This document shows, piece by piece, positions 22,450 to 36,100 of a stretch of DNA of 64,000 nucleotides. Source of the DNA: Mrakia gelida (lineage: Eukaryota; Basidiomycota; Tremellomycetes; Cystofilobasidiales; Mrakiaceae). Under the pieces are notes generated by a model that was not told the DNA's origin, did not search any database, and saw only the letters and a program-made list of their open reading frames with translations. A program made the translations under genes and the position numbers. Within the stretch, counting starts at the first letter, position 1; every line of letters begins with the position of its first letter. Where the stretch lies: assembly GCA_024345305.1 (NCBI GenBank), contig BRON01000002.1, forward strand, positions 2,914,001 to 2,978,000. The letters are read 5' to 3'.

Positions 22450-23505
22450 ATGATGGTCAACCCTCGACGAACCCTCGCCTCCCTTCCCTCGGACGTCCTC
22501 GTCGAGATCCTCAAACTTCTCCTCCTCGACACTCCTCGATCTCGCAACCGAGCGGCCGTCGTTCGAACCTGCTCCCTCCTCCACGACCTTGGACTCCCTC
22601 TCCTCTATCGAGTCGTCGATCTTACCGGGATGAACAAGAGGTCGACACTCCTCATCCATTGGAAGAGGTTGTTCGGTGATGGAGGTCTTTTCGCGACGGG
22701 AACGACGACGGGGAGAGGAATCGAGGTCGGGACGTTCGTTCGAGAGCTCAGGTTGGGAGGAGGAGCATACTCCCAGACGGGTCGAAAGGAAGGTCAGTTC
22801 ACTTCGCTGTACAAACCGTCCTCCTAAAGATTTCCGGCTCCTCCAGCTAATCAGTTCCTCGGGGCCTCTTTCTACCTGCCTCTCAACTCAGACTTCCCAA
22901 TCCCCTCCCTCGACCTTCCTCTGTGCTCAACTCTCCTCTTCAACTGCAGCCATCTATGGGATTACGCATACCTTCCTCTCAAACCTATCATCTCCCAACT
23001 CCACGTTACCCACCTCGTCGTTACGGATCGAAGACGGGAGGCAGGCTGGGGCGACTGCTTTCCCATCGACAGCGTCGGCAGCAAGCTCGCTGAGCGCCTC
23101 GGGATCGCTGATCAACCATGGGAGGCCCTCGAGACGTTGATCTTCCGTGGCTGCATCTGGAGTGACGACGCTATCGGTGGTCCCACGAGAATCTCCTGCT
23201 CGACCCTGTCCTACAAAGTCCTCGTCGTCGAAATCCCTGCCGGTTCTCCAAAGGCAAAAGTCGACCAAGCCCTCGCGCTCTCCCTCCCCTCAGACCTCGG
23301 CGAGGACGAGCGATTCCTGAAGGATGTGGGAAGGATCGAGTTTAGGATCAGTGGAGAGTACGCCAACGAGATGGAGGAGAAGTTCAGAGAGGTCGTCAGA
23401 AAGAGAGTCACTCGAGGGTTGTCGTCGTTGCAGAGGAGGATTCTGAAGTTGTTCGTTTTCGTTTCGGAGGATGGGGAGGAGAGGAAGGTCGAGGATCTGG
23501 AGTAG
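22450..23505 (+). CDS. family B F-box protein, complete copy
   Basis: Two tandem ATGs (22450, 22453) open the frame. An F-box motif lies at residues of about 9-55: LASLPSDVLVEILKLLLL, then AAVVRTCSLLHDLGLPLLY. One intron interrupts the gene: donor GTCAGT near 22793 in phase 1, acceptor CAACTCAG before ACTTCCC (D-F-P-I-P). The second exon shares FRGCIW, KVLVVE and the C-terminal RVTRGLSSLQRRIL with the truncated paralog at 14117-14998. It ends at TAG 23503-23505. A role as SCF substrate receptor follows from the F-box; the target is unknown. Confidence 0.72.
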
Positions 23506-24060
23506 TAGCTAGCTCATTTATGAGTTGATGACATGGAGTCACTGCGTTGCTCGGAAACCTATCCTAGAAGCGAGCGAAGAGCGAGTGAGTTCGACGACGA
23601 CGCGACGCGACCGTCCTCCTGCGATTGCCTTTTCCTCTCGTTTCCCACTCACAGGGGCCACAGCTCAGAGGCGAGCGAAGTCACACATAGTCGTTGCAGC
23701 TCCGTACAACTCCGAGCGCTGAACGTTTCGCGAAGCGAGGGTTCTCGACGAAGTCGAAGTCGAACGGGAGCTCATCTGGTCACGTCTCGTCCTCTTTCTT
23801 CCCTCGTCGATGTTCGTGAGACTGGATCGGATAACCATCTTGTGTTGGTCTAGCGCGAGAAGCGAGAGGAGAAAGAGAGAATGAAAAGAATGCGTATAAA
23901 GAAAGAGAAAGAAAGGGGAAAGCATAACGTCGAAAACCAAGAGGGAGTGCAAAGAAGGGGGGGGGCGAAGGCAAGTTGTCTAAGCGATGATAGAGTAGAG
24001 AACGGAGAGGATCTATAAAAACGAGAACGTCGTCGAGGGAGCAGCGAAGACGGGGTTGAT
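23506..24060. other. intergenic region between convergent F-box and eEF3 genes
   Basis: No supported gene. It contains a run of eight to nine G at about 23958 and purine-rich eEF3 3' flanking sequence. I see no further copy of the inverted repeat here. Confidence 0.5.
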
Positions 24061-27000
24061 TTAAAGCTCCTCGTCGGTGAAGACCTCCTCTCCTCTCTTC
24101 CTCCTGGCCATTCGATCCTTCTTAGCCTTCCTGAGGTCGGCAGCAGACTTCTTGACGGCCTTGGTGATCTTGGCGATAGGGCTGAAGAAGAGAGGGAGGA
24201 GGAGGTCAGGCTCGTTCGAAGATTGAAAGAAAGAGAGGGAGAAAAGGGAAGTGGTCGACGACTTCGACGCGCGTCGCCTGCCTCCTTCCCCCCCCTCGAC
24301 CAAAGAAACCAAAGTACTCACTTTCCCATAGCGTCGAACTTCTCCTCCTCCTCGTCAGCCTTCTTATCGATTCTTTCTCCAGTTCCTTGTCCCTCGACCC
24401 AGTCTGGAAAGAAAAAAAAGAGAGGAAGTTTGGTCAGTTTCGGTTTGAGAAGTCGACGACGCGACCTCGACTCGACTCGAAGGAAAGGAAGACTCACTGT
24501 GACCGGAAGCCTCGAGGTGTCCGTCCCTCATGGCCCAAACCTCAGAGCAAATGGACTCAGAGAACTCTCGGTTCTAGATAATGGAAGAAGGAAGAAAGAA
24601 GGAGGTCAGTTCGGCGAGCGACGACGTGGGAGGAAAGCGAGCGAAGAGTGAGCAAGGGTACGAACGTGAGTAATGACCAGAACTCCTCCCTCGAAGTCCT
24701 TGAGGGCCTCGATAAGAGCGGCGAGCGACTCTCGATCCAGGTAGTTGGTAGGCTCATCTGAAGACGCGAAGAGAAAAGGAGGAGAGAGGAAGTCAGCGAA
24801 CTCGTTTCTTCGTCGTCGTCGTCTCCACCTCGTTCTCGCTTGAAGAAAAGAGGAAACGAAAAAACTCACCCAACATGATGACGTGAGGACGACGCCAAGT
24901 AGCAGCTCCAAGAACGACCTTGACCTTCTGTCCTCCGGAGAGACCTCGCATGGTGTTGTGGGAGGTGAACTCGGCCTCGAGACCGAAGTCCTCGAAGTGC
25001 TTCTCGATCTCTCGTCGGACGAGAGGTCGGAGGAGACCAAGTCGCTGAGCCTCTCGGGTGTCGAGCTCGAGGACCTTCTTCTCGAATCCTCGGGTGATGA
25101 GCTCGTCTCGGGGAAGCCAGAGGTTCTCGGAGGAGGAGAGTCCCTTGAAGGAGACCTCGTACTCGTAAGACTGGTGCGGGGCGAAGACGAAGACGAAAAG
25201 GAAGAGCGAGGAGTCAGCGAACGAGTTCGAGATCGAGAAGAAAAGGGAAGGGAAGCGAGAGAAGACGAGAAGGCAAGGGGAGAAGAGGAGGAGAGGGAGA
25301 ACGAACCTGCTTCAGCTTCTTTCGCGAGGTAATCTCGTCGATCAACCTCTTGACTCCCTCGATAACGATGACTCCTCCCTCCTTCATCTTGGCAGCCTCC
25401 TCCTCGGTGATGATTCGGTTGGCCTTGTGGAGCTCCTCGAGATCCTCTCCGGTCTGGTATCGCCAGAGCAGGTAGTCGAGGGGGGTCTTATCGAGATGCA
25501 TATCGATGTGATGGAAAGCGTGCTGGGCGACGTATCCGACGACCAAGTTGGGGTGCTTCCAGACCTCTCCTCCCTTGTTGGGCTCCATGTCTCCGATGAG
25601 AATCTTGACGAGGGTCGACTTTCCGGATCCGTTGGGTCCGAGGACGGCGACTCGAGACGAGAGCGAGATCTGGAGGGTGATGTCCCAGAGCTGCTGGACG
25701 GGCTGGGTAGGGTACTGGAATCCGACCTTTCGCATCTTGAGGAGAGACTTCTCCTTGGTCTTGACTCCGTCGAGGAGAGGAGGGTTGGGGAGCTTGAACT
25801 TGTACTCGTCGGCGGCGGAGAGGGAGTAGTAGGCCTTGGCCTCGGGGACCATTCGAACGAAGTCCTCGAGGTTTCCGGGCTGAAGAACGAGATGAAAAAG
25901 AGAAGGAAAGGAGAGCGAAGAGTCAGTACGACGCGTCGAAGGAGAGAAAGAAGACGAGAAGTCGAGGTCGAGAGCGAAAGAAGACGAAAACTCACGTATC
26001 GCTTGATCTTGAATCGGTTCAAGTGAATGATGTCGGTAACCGATCGGTTGAGGAAGTCGGAGTCGTGGGAGACGATGATACAGGTGCAGTGGGTGAGGGA
26101 GGTGAGGTAGTCGATGAGCCAGGTGACGTTGATGACATCCAACTGAAGGAAAGAAGAACGAAGCGAAAGACGCGTCAGTTCGTCGAAGTCGAAAGACGCG
26201 CGCGAAGACGAGTTTCACTCGAAAAAAAAAAGCGAGAAAGACGAAAACTCACGTGGTTGGTAGGCTCATCAAGGAGAAGAATATCGGCCTTGAAGAGGAT
26301 AGCTCGGGCGAGCGCGAGCTTCATCTTCCATCCTCCGGAGAGCGATCCGATGGAGTGGGTCTGCCTCTCGTCGTTGAATCCGACCTCGGCGAGGGTCTCG
26401 TGGATCTCGGCGGGGGTTCGGACGGAGGAAATTCGCTCATCGGAGAGAACCCAGTCGTAGATACCGATCTCGGCCTCGGAACCGTCGATGTCGTGGGCGA
26501 CGTACCAGGTTCGGACGACGTCCTTGGAGGGGAATCCCTCGACCTGTCCGTTGACGATGGCGTTCATGAGCGTCGACTTTCCGGATCCGTTTCGTCCACA
26601 GAGACCGTATCGGTGTCCTCGCTTGAGTCGGAGGGTAGCGGTGTTGAGGAGGATCTTAGCTCCGTACGCGAGCGAGAAGGTACAGTTGCAGAGATCCTCT
26701 CCCTCCTCCTCGTCCTCGAAGACTCGGGTGTCGGTGTCGACCTCGGAAGCGGCCTTCTGGAGGTACTCCTGAACGACCTTGAGGGCGTTGGCGGATCCGG
26801 AGGCGAATCCGAGGAAGGGGAGGAGCGAAGTCTCCCAAGCGGTCTGGTCGAAGTTTCGAGCGGTGATGAGGTTGGCGGCGAGCTTGGAAGCGTAGACGAC
26901 GGAGAGCGACTCGGCGGAGGGGACGGGGGTGATGTTGTGCTTGGTGTAGGTAGCGACGATGGCGTTGGCGCAAGCGGTAGGCTCAGCCTTGGGCGCGGGG

Positions 27001-28488
27001 GGGAGGTTGGATCCATCCTCTCCCTCGGGGACGTTTCCGACCTGTCGAAGGGTAGCGATGGCTCGGTTGACGACTCCTCGAGCCTCGGGGTCGGCGACGG
27101 TCTCGGAGACCTTGATGAGGGCGGGGAGGAGCTTGGGGATGAAGGGTCGGACGGTGTACTCGTTGTCGACGAGCTTAGCCATGTTGTCGGTGATGACGGC
27201 GACCTTCCTCTTGGTGGCGGTGAGTCGCTCGGTGATTCCTCGAGAGAGAAGGGGAACCATGAGGGAGAGGGTAGGGGAGTCGACCTCGGAAACGAAGGTG
27301 GTGGCCGAGAGGAGCTGGATGGTGGTGGGGACCTCCTCGACGGGGTTGATGAGGGCGGAGATGAGGGCAGGGATGAACCTGAGCGAGGAGAGAAAGACGA
27401 GGAGAAGGAGGAGCGAGTCAGCGAGGTGTTCGACTTCGAGAGAAAGAACGAAAGAAGGGAAACGAGAAGGAGGGAGAGGAAGAGAGAGGGAAGTCGCGAC
27501 TCACTTCTCGATATCCTTGTTGGAGACCAAAGCGGTGGTGGTGGTCAACGAGGTTCGGGCAGCCTTCTTGACGTCGGCCTTGGTGTCCCAGATAGCTCCA
27601 GCGAGAACGGGGACGATCTCGGGCATGAGCTTGGCCATCTGCTCGGGCGAGGTCTTGACGAGCTGGTCGAGGATGGTGAGGGATCCCGTCTTGATCTGCC
27701 ACTTTCCGGCGGTGTTGATCTGGTGGAGAAGGGTAGGGAGGATGATGGCGGTGGCCCAAGGGCTCATGACCTGCACAAGCGACTTGACGGCGATGACGGC
27801 GGCAGTCCTGAAGGAGGAGAGAGAGAGAGAGGACGAGGGAAGGAAGGAGAGGAGGGAGGAGGGAAGAGGGGTCGCGAAAAAAACGAGGAGTCAGCGTCAT
27901 CATTTCTTCCTCTTCTCTCTGGTGGTAGAGACCGAATCGAGTCTCGTTTGAAGGTAGAGAGGGTAGATGAGAGTACTCACGAGACGGTCTTGGCCTTGTC
28001 GGCGAAGAGGTCAAGAAGGATGGGGAAGAGTCCATCCTCGGAAACGTCGACGAGGATAGGCTCGACGGCGGGTCCAGCTCCCTGCTCGAGGAGAGTCGAG
28101 ATGACAGCGAGGGCGTTCTCCTTGTTGGCGACGACCTTCTTGTCTCCAAGAGCCTAGATCGAGATCAACCCAACGATAACAGAACGGAGAAGAAGAGAGA
28201 AGAAAGCGAGGAAGGAAGAGTCAGCCAGCTCAATCGAACGTTCCCCAACCCAAAATTCCTCCTCTTCGTTCGCGCGCCTCCACCCTTCGCTGCTGAGCTC
28301 GGTGGTGAAAGTTGACGTACCTTCTTGAGGGCAGCGGCGAAACCGATCTCAGCGATGAAGTCGGGTCCTCCGTTCTTAGCCTGAGAGGCAAGAGCCTGGG
28401 CGGGAGCCTTGTCGGCACCGAAGAGAGTAGAGACGTCGAACGACGAGGACGCTTTGGCGTCGGCGGACACAGCGGTGGCAGCAGGCAT
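24061..28488 (-). CDS. TEF3: translation elongation factor 3 (eEF3), ABC-F ATPase
   Basis: Fungal ribosome-bound ATPase needed in each elongation cycle for release of E-site tRNA. Eleven exons on the minus strand, starting at 28488 (MPAATAV). N-terminal HEAT-like region in the first four exons (IAEIGFAAALKK; SLVQVMSPWATAIILPTL; PFIPKLLPALIKVS). ABC domain 1: Walker A GRNGSGKST, signature LSGGW, Walker B ILLLDEPTNH. Domain 2: Walker A GPNGSGKST, signature LSGGQ, Walker B VIM-LDEPTNYLD with an intron splitting it. A chromodomain-like insert lies between TSRKKLKQ and the signature. The tail is Lys-rich (IAKITKAVKKSAADLRKAKK), as expected for eEF3, ending at TAA 24061-24063. Length is that of the family. 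Its last three exons are duplicated in inverse at 20319-20757. Confidence 0.97.
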
Positions 28489-29288
28489 TCTACTACAACA
28501 GAGAAAGGGAAGAGCGAGAGAAAGTCGTTAGGATGGAAGGTGGGAGGTTGAAGTCGAGGTAGAGGAGTTGAGCGAACCTTTTTTACTAGCTGGTGGTGGC
28601 GAGAAGGGCATGCGAAAGGAGGAGAGGTCAGCGAGGGAAGCTCAAGAGGAACGAGCGAAAGAGAGAACAAGGAAGCACAAAGAGAGAGAAGAGTAGAGAC
28701 TCACGTTTTTCTAAAAGTGTTGTGTTTGTTGTTACCGTCTACCGTCTACGAGAAACGAGAACGAGGGCGAGGGGGGGAAGGGGAGAAGGGGGAGGGGAGG
28801 GAGGGAGAGGGAGGAGGTGGGGGGTGGGAAAGGGGAGGGAAGGCAAGGACGAAAAATGTAGCTCAGCTTCGAAATTTAAAAGATATTCAGTCCCCAGCCC
28901 GTTCAGTCTCGGCGCATGGGAAAAACTTGGTCAGAAGCACAGCCTCCCTTTCGTCACTCAGCTTTGGTGGAAAAAATGAACTCGAAAAAGCGCTGCTTTT
29001 TGCTCTGGTCGCTGAAGAGCTCGACGTGTCGCTCAGCCTCGCTCGCGTTGGTGACCCTCGTTGCTGTTTGTTTTTGACTCCTCTGAGTCCCTCTCTCCCC
29101 TTAATTTTCCTTCACTCTTCTACCCAACTCAGCTCCTATCCCGTCGTTCTGTCGCCTGCTGTCGATCTTGCTCTCGCGTCTCTCTCCGTCCTCTCTCCCT
29201 TTCGCGTCTCGTCGGGAACAAGAACAGCTTCGAGAACTCTTCATCTCAATCTTCACTCCACTTCTCGTCTCTTCCCACTATCTCTACT
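28489..29288 (-). promoter_or_regulatory. eEF3 promoter and leader with polypurine tract
   Basis: About 800 bp upstream of eEF3. Between 28760 and 28845 the plus strand is almost pure G/A with many G-runs, which makes a long C/T tract on the eEF3 sense strand; pyrimidine tracts like this are common in promoters of highly expressed fungal genes. A GTGAGTC donor near 28705 and TTTTTACTAG near 28585 (read on the minus strand) suggest a 5' UTR intron. The left edge of WBP1 (29289) lies at the far end. Confidence 0.45.
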
Positions 29289-31242
29289 CTACTCCTCCTT
29301 CTCCCCCTTATCCGCCTTCACCTTCTCCTCCTTCCAGAACAACCAGATCCCACAGAAGATCAAGAACGCGACGCTCGTCGACGCCGCCCCAGAGTAGTAC
29401 GGGATCGCACCAACGATGAACCGAGGGTACTCGTCGTGGCGGAAGGGAACGACCGAAACCGTTTGGGAGGAGTGAAGGAACGTCCATCTGCAACGAAACA
29501 ACAAAGCGACGCGAGAGACGAAGGAAGTTAGCGTTCTCGCTCGTTCGAACAAAGAGCAACCAAAGACGGGTTTGAAAAAGCGACTCACCCAGCCCTCTTG
29601 TAATCCACCAAGAACTTGAACACTCCGTGCCTATCGGGGATCTTGAAATCGACGGTGTACTCCTGTTCGTTGGCGTGCTTGTTGGCGGATTCGACGGGGA
29701 GGAGGTTGGCTCGAACGTGAGGATCGAGCATGGTGAAGTCGAGTTGGAGATCGGGCAGGGTGATGGCTGACCAGGAGGAAGATTTGCCGTTCGAGACGTG
29801 GGTTTGGAGGGTGATGGAGTAGGTCTGATGAGGGGAACGCGAGGCGAAGAGGAAGACGGAGACGGGACGCGAGAGGGAAGTGAGGAAGGTCAGCTCGCTC
29901 GCTTGCTCGCGGCAAGAAGGGAGGAGGTAGGAATGATGATGGTGATGAGAATACGCACAACATCATCCTTGATCCTGTAAATATCCTTAGAGACGAGCGA
30001 GTCGCTGAGCTGATGAGTCGCGGAAACGATTCGCAGCACTCCCTTCTCCTGGAACGCCCACTGAGTGATATCCTTCACGAAAGCCTTGTTTCCAGACGTA
30101 GCGTGCCTGAACCAAACCCAATCTCGAGTCAGTCACAACTCCCCAACTCGAAATCCAAGCTCGAAACCAGTGGGCACTCACTCGACTCCATCCACTCCCT
30201 TGAAGCTCGCGTCCCAGAACTTGTCCGCAAACATCTCCACACTCCCAGCAAACACCACCCTCGAGTTATCCAACGTCTGCAACCCCGTCACCAGTCCCAC
30301 GCTCCCTCCAGCAAGGAACTCAGGTGGGTAGATGGAATCCTCAGGCCCTTCGCTCTCTCTCGGCTCAGCGCTGTACCCCTCCCTCGTTCCCTTCAAGATC
30401 TCCACCGTCAAAGGACTTCCTGGGACGACCCTGTGGCCTACTCCTCGGTAGAGGACAGGAGGACCTCGTCGAGTATCCTCTGAGACGATGGCTGAGTTTT
30501 TGGAGAGGGTGTCGGTGGGAGGGAGGGCGACGGCGGTGTGAGGAGCTGAGGAGGAGGAAGGAGGAGCGTCGAAGGAAGGGACGTAGTGCGAGTGGTCGAT
30601 GAGGTACGAGTCGGAGGGTTGGAACTCGAGTGAGAACTCTCGTGCGAAGTCTCGGTTGAATTCTGAGAGGGAGGGGGAGAGAGCGAGGAGGATGTTTCCT
30701 TTGAGGGAGAGGTAGTGGACCAGAGATTGGGGGGTGAGGTCGGAGGAGAAGGCTGCGAGAGGAGGGAAGGAGATGGAGAAGCAGACGAGGGAAGGGTTTG
30801 GAGTCAGCACAAGAGCTCAGAGTATATGAGAACGGATAGGGAGAGGACTGTTGAGCTCACTTTTTGTTGAAGGCGAGAAGAGGACGAGATGATCAAAGGA
30901 CCGTTCGTCGAAGGAGGTGAGAGATGGAGACTCGTCCCGCGGGCTCTTGAACGTGAGCTCGTATCCACGCTCTATACAAGACCAAAATCGACAAACAAAG
31001 GTCAGTTTCTATTACTTCAGATTTGCCTCTACATCCCTGTCCCTTCAAAGAAGCTTCTAAGAGGGCGGGAACGACTCCAACTTACCTTCTAACGACCTCC
31101 AAAAGTGAGAGTAGTCGTCTCGGTTGAGGTTCTTCTCGAGAGCTACGAGAACCCTGGACCCGGAAGACGAAGAAGCCTGGACCGTCGACGAGCTCGAAGC
31201 CAGGACTGCGCAGGCTGCGATGAGGGTGCTGAAGACCTTCAT
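29289..31242 (-). CDS. WBP1: oligosaccharyltransferase 48-kDa subunit (OST48 / WBP1)
   Basis: Essential ER-membrane subunit of the oligosaccharyltransferase that N-glycosylates nascent proteins. Start at 31240-31242 (MKVFST), a signal peptide ending near VQASSSS, then RVLVALE-LNRDDYSHFWRSLE, joined over a long intron to RGYELTFKSPRDESPSL and FDHLVLFSP, which is characteristic of the family. The luminal part follows (SLVHYLSLKGNILLA, FAGSVEMFADKFWDASF, TQWAFQEKGVLR). The last exon holds FRHDEYPRFIVGAIPYYSG, one membrane segment (TSVAFLIFCGIWLFW) and a Lys-rich cytosolic tail, a typical ER-retention layout. It ends at 29289. Divergent from ADK1. Confidence 0.94.
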
Positions 31243-31439
31243 TTTGAGCGAGGGAGAGGGAAGATGGTGGTTTGGGAGGGCTCTCGATCTGCGCTGGCAA
31301 GGAGAGTTGACCTCGAAGTTCGTCGTCAAGGATGGACTTTTCTGGTTTCCCCCGACCTCGTCCGAATCGCCTCCCTCTCCCCAACCACGACACCCTCGCT
31401 TTTTAACGACCTTCCCCTTCTCTTTTCTCTCTGCTCTTC
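31243..31439. promoter_or_regulatory. short bidirectional promoter, WBP1 / ADK1
   Basis: Only 197 bp separate the two start codons. The ADK1 side is CT-rich just before its ATG. No TATA box of the classical form is seen. Confidence 0.5.
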
Positions 31440-32822
<1,383 letters not shown>

Positions 32823-33115
32823 AAGAAGGAGGAGAAGGTGAATGAGGGGAGGGAGGGAGGAGAGAGGTCCTTTAGATGAGACGAGGAAAATGATAATGGA
32901 TTCTTTGATTTTACCAACGACGAGACATGAGCGAGGAGAGAGGGAGCTGTTCGTTCGAGAATCTGGCTTCTGAGATGCAAACAGAGAGATCGACACGTCG
33001 GCAAACTGCGAGAGGCGAGCGAGACGAATCGAGCTACTTACCTCCTCTCGTCAAACACCCACGTCCTCTCGGACCGTTCTTTTTCCTTTTTCCCCTTCCC
33101 TTATCAACAAAGGAG

Positions 33116-36100
33116 ATGGCTCTTCCCCCGCCGATCCAACACGTCGAAGAGGAGGAAGTGGAAGCTATCATCGAGGAAGAGCGAGACGAGCAAGAGATCG
33201 AGCAGATCCGGTTGAGTCCCCCTCTCTCCTTCTCCTTCTGCCCTTCAACTCGTGTTCGCTGACCTTGTTCGCTTCGTTGGGGTAACCAGACGGTACGAGG
33301 ACTTCAGCACAGTCGGTGAGTAGCTCCAGAACTCTCTTTTTGGTCGAGAAATGAGCTCGAAGAGAGCTGATGAGCTCAACCGCTCCTCCTTCCTTTCGCT
33401 TCGCTTTGCTCCAGACTGGGTGCAAGACTCCCTCCATCAACGAACGCTTCAAGCTCGGCGTGGAACGTTAGCTTCTTTGGAAGGACCTTCAAGCTTTGTT
33501 TCTCGGATGAGGACGATGGGAGGAGTGATGGGTTGGCTGTGGGAAGCGCTGGAGGAGTTGATGGAGGAAGGTCAAGATTGGATCGTCGTCGTTTTGGTCG
33601 GTGAGTTTCCTGCTCTTCTTTCTTCTGCACTCTTGACTGCTCGAGCACAAGCTGATCCTGGTTGGGGGTGGTGATGTGTTGCAGGCATGGGAATCGGCCT
33701 CAACGCCGCCTTGATCTCCATCTGCACGGAATGGCTCTCGTCAGTCAAGCTCGGACACTGCACCTCTGGATGGTGGTTGAACGAGAAGTTCTGCTGCTTG
33801 GAAGCCGATTCGGCTGGAGACGAGACTTGTCCCGAGTGGCACGAGTGGGGTGGTGGGGATCCTGTAGCTTGGGCGACGTATGTTGGGTGTGCTGTGAGTT
33901 CAAACGCGAGCTCGAAGGGAGGGAGGGAAGGAAGAGAGGAGTTGAGCTTGAAGCTGAGCTTTCTTATCCTCTCGACGCGTTTTCTTCAGCTCCTCTTCTC
34001 GTTTACGGCTGCTCATCTCGTGAGAGCGTTCGCTCCCTACGCTGCTGGTTCGGGAATCTCGGAGATCAAGTGCATCTTGGGAGGGTTCATCATCAAGGGC
34101 TTCCTCGGTCCTTGGACGCTTCTCATCAAGAGTCTGGCCCTGGTGAGCTCCCACGTCTTGCTTCCTCGTCCGTGAGCTCGAACTTACGATCCTCTTCGTT
34201 CTTTCAGCCTCTCGCTATCGCCTCAGGTCTCTCAGTCGGCAAGGAGGGACCTTCAGTCCACGTCGCGTGTTGCGTTGGGAACGTCGTCGGAGGGTACTTC
34301 GAGAGGTTCGCTGGCAGTCATAGTGAGTCTCGACCCTCCCACATCCACTCGCGAGGTGTGAACTAACTCCTTTTCTCCGCTTCAGCTAAAATGAGGGAGA
34401 TTCTCACCGCTGCGAGTGCTGCTGGAGTCGCCGTCGCGTTCGGTTCGCCCATCGGAGGAGTTCTGTTCGCCATCGAGGTTCGTTCGGCCTCTTCACTCGA
34501 TCTGAACTGAGCTGACGCTGGCTCTTGGTATCGAGCAGGAGATGAGTCACAACTTCACCAACAAGACGATGTGGAGTAGTTTCGTCTGCGCTTTCGTCGC
34601 GACCTTCACTCTTTCCGTGAGTTCGAGACGCGACTTCCCTTCCGTCGTCCCTCCGCTGACCCTCGTTCTTCCTCGTCTCACAGGCCATGAACCCCTACCG
34701 AACCGGAAAGCTCGTACTCTTCCAAGTCTCGTACGATCGAGACTGGCACTACTTCGAGCTCCCTCTCTTCATCCTCATCGGAGTCTTCGGAGTGAGTCGA
34801 GTTCTTTCCTCGTCCCTTCTCTCTTCTCCAAATTGACCTCTCGTCCTTTCCCAGGGTCTCTACGGAGCCTTCGTCGTCAAATACAACCTCCAAGTCGCCT
34901 CCTTCCGTCGGAAGAACCTCGCCACCCACGGAATCTCAGAAGCAGTCATCCTCGCTGGAATCACCGCTCTCGTCGGTTACCTCAACAAGTTCCTTCGAAT
35001 CGACATGACCGAGAGTCTCGAGATCCTCTTCAAAGAGTGCGAAGGAGGAGGAGACTACGATAACCTCTGCCAGTGAGTTGCACGAGCTTCTCTTCGGCGG
35101 CTCGAGTTCCAGAGCTGACCTCCCAATCGACGCGTCGACTCTCTCCAGAACCTTCGCTCAATGGCCCAACGTCAACACTCTTCTCCTCGCTACGGTTGTT
35201 CGAACGGGTCTCGTCATCGTCTCGTACGGATGCAAGGTCCCTGCTGGTATCTTCGTTCCTTCGATGGCTATCGGAGCGACGTTCGGACGAATGATTGGGA
35301 TCATCTCGAAGGCCATGCACGCGTGCGTCCTCTCTCCCTCTCCCTCCTCTTCTACGCGACGTATTCTGACCTCTTTCCCCATCCGCAGTGCAAACCCTGA
35401 GTCTGGTTGGTTTGGAGCCTGTCAACCTGACGTTCCCTGCATCACTCCTGGAACCTACGCTTTCCTCGGGGCCGCTGCTGCTCTTTGGTGAGTTCGCTTC
35501 TCCTTCGTCGTTCGAGAGCCGAAGCTGACTAATCCGCCTTCTCGCCTTCTCGCCTGTCAGTGGTGTGACTCGAATGACTGTCACGGTCGTTGTCATCATG
35601 TTCGAGCTCACCGGAGCTCTCACCTACGTTCTGCCAACGATGGTGAGTCAGAGAAGCGACTCTCGTCTCGTTCGCGGCTCGCTTTCGAACTGACCGTCCT
35701 TTTCTCTCGATTAGGTCGTCGTCCTCGTCACCAAAGCCGTCAGCGAGTCTTTCGGAAAGGGTGGAATCGCAGATCAGATGATCAAGTTCAACGGATATCC
35801 TTTCCTCGAGAAGGAAGACAAGGACGGGAACGACGAGGCTTTCATCGAACCGAGTGAGTTCGAGCTTCTCTCTCCTTCTCTTCCTCATCTCCCAGCTGAC
35901 GCCTTCGCTCCCTTTGCTTGATCCAGTATCTCACATCATGAAGAGGGATATCGTCACCATGAAGGCTTCAGGGATGCCGCTACAAGAGATCGGTTCGTTC
36001 ATTTCGACGCGACGAGTTGATCGACTCGAACTGACGTCGACCCCTCTTCTTCGCTCTCGACGAATCAGAGGACATCCTTCTCACCACCAACGTTCAAGGC

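Noticed and set aside
26253..28157. 634-codon plus-strand gene
   Set aside because: It is antisense to the eEF3 exons and runs through their introns without any splice logic; composition is that of a reverse complement.
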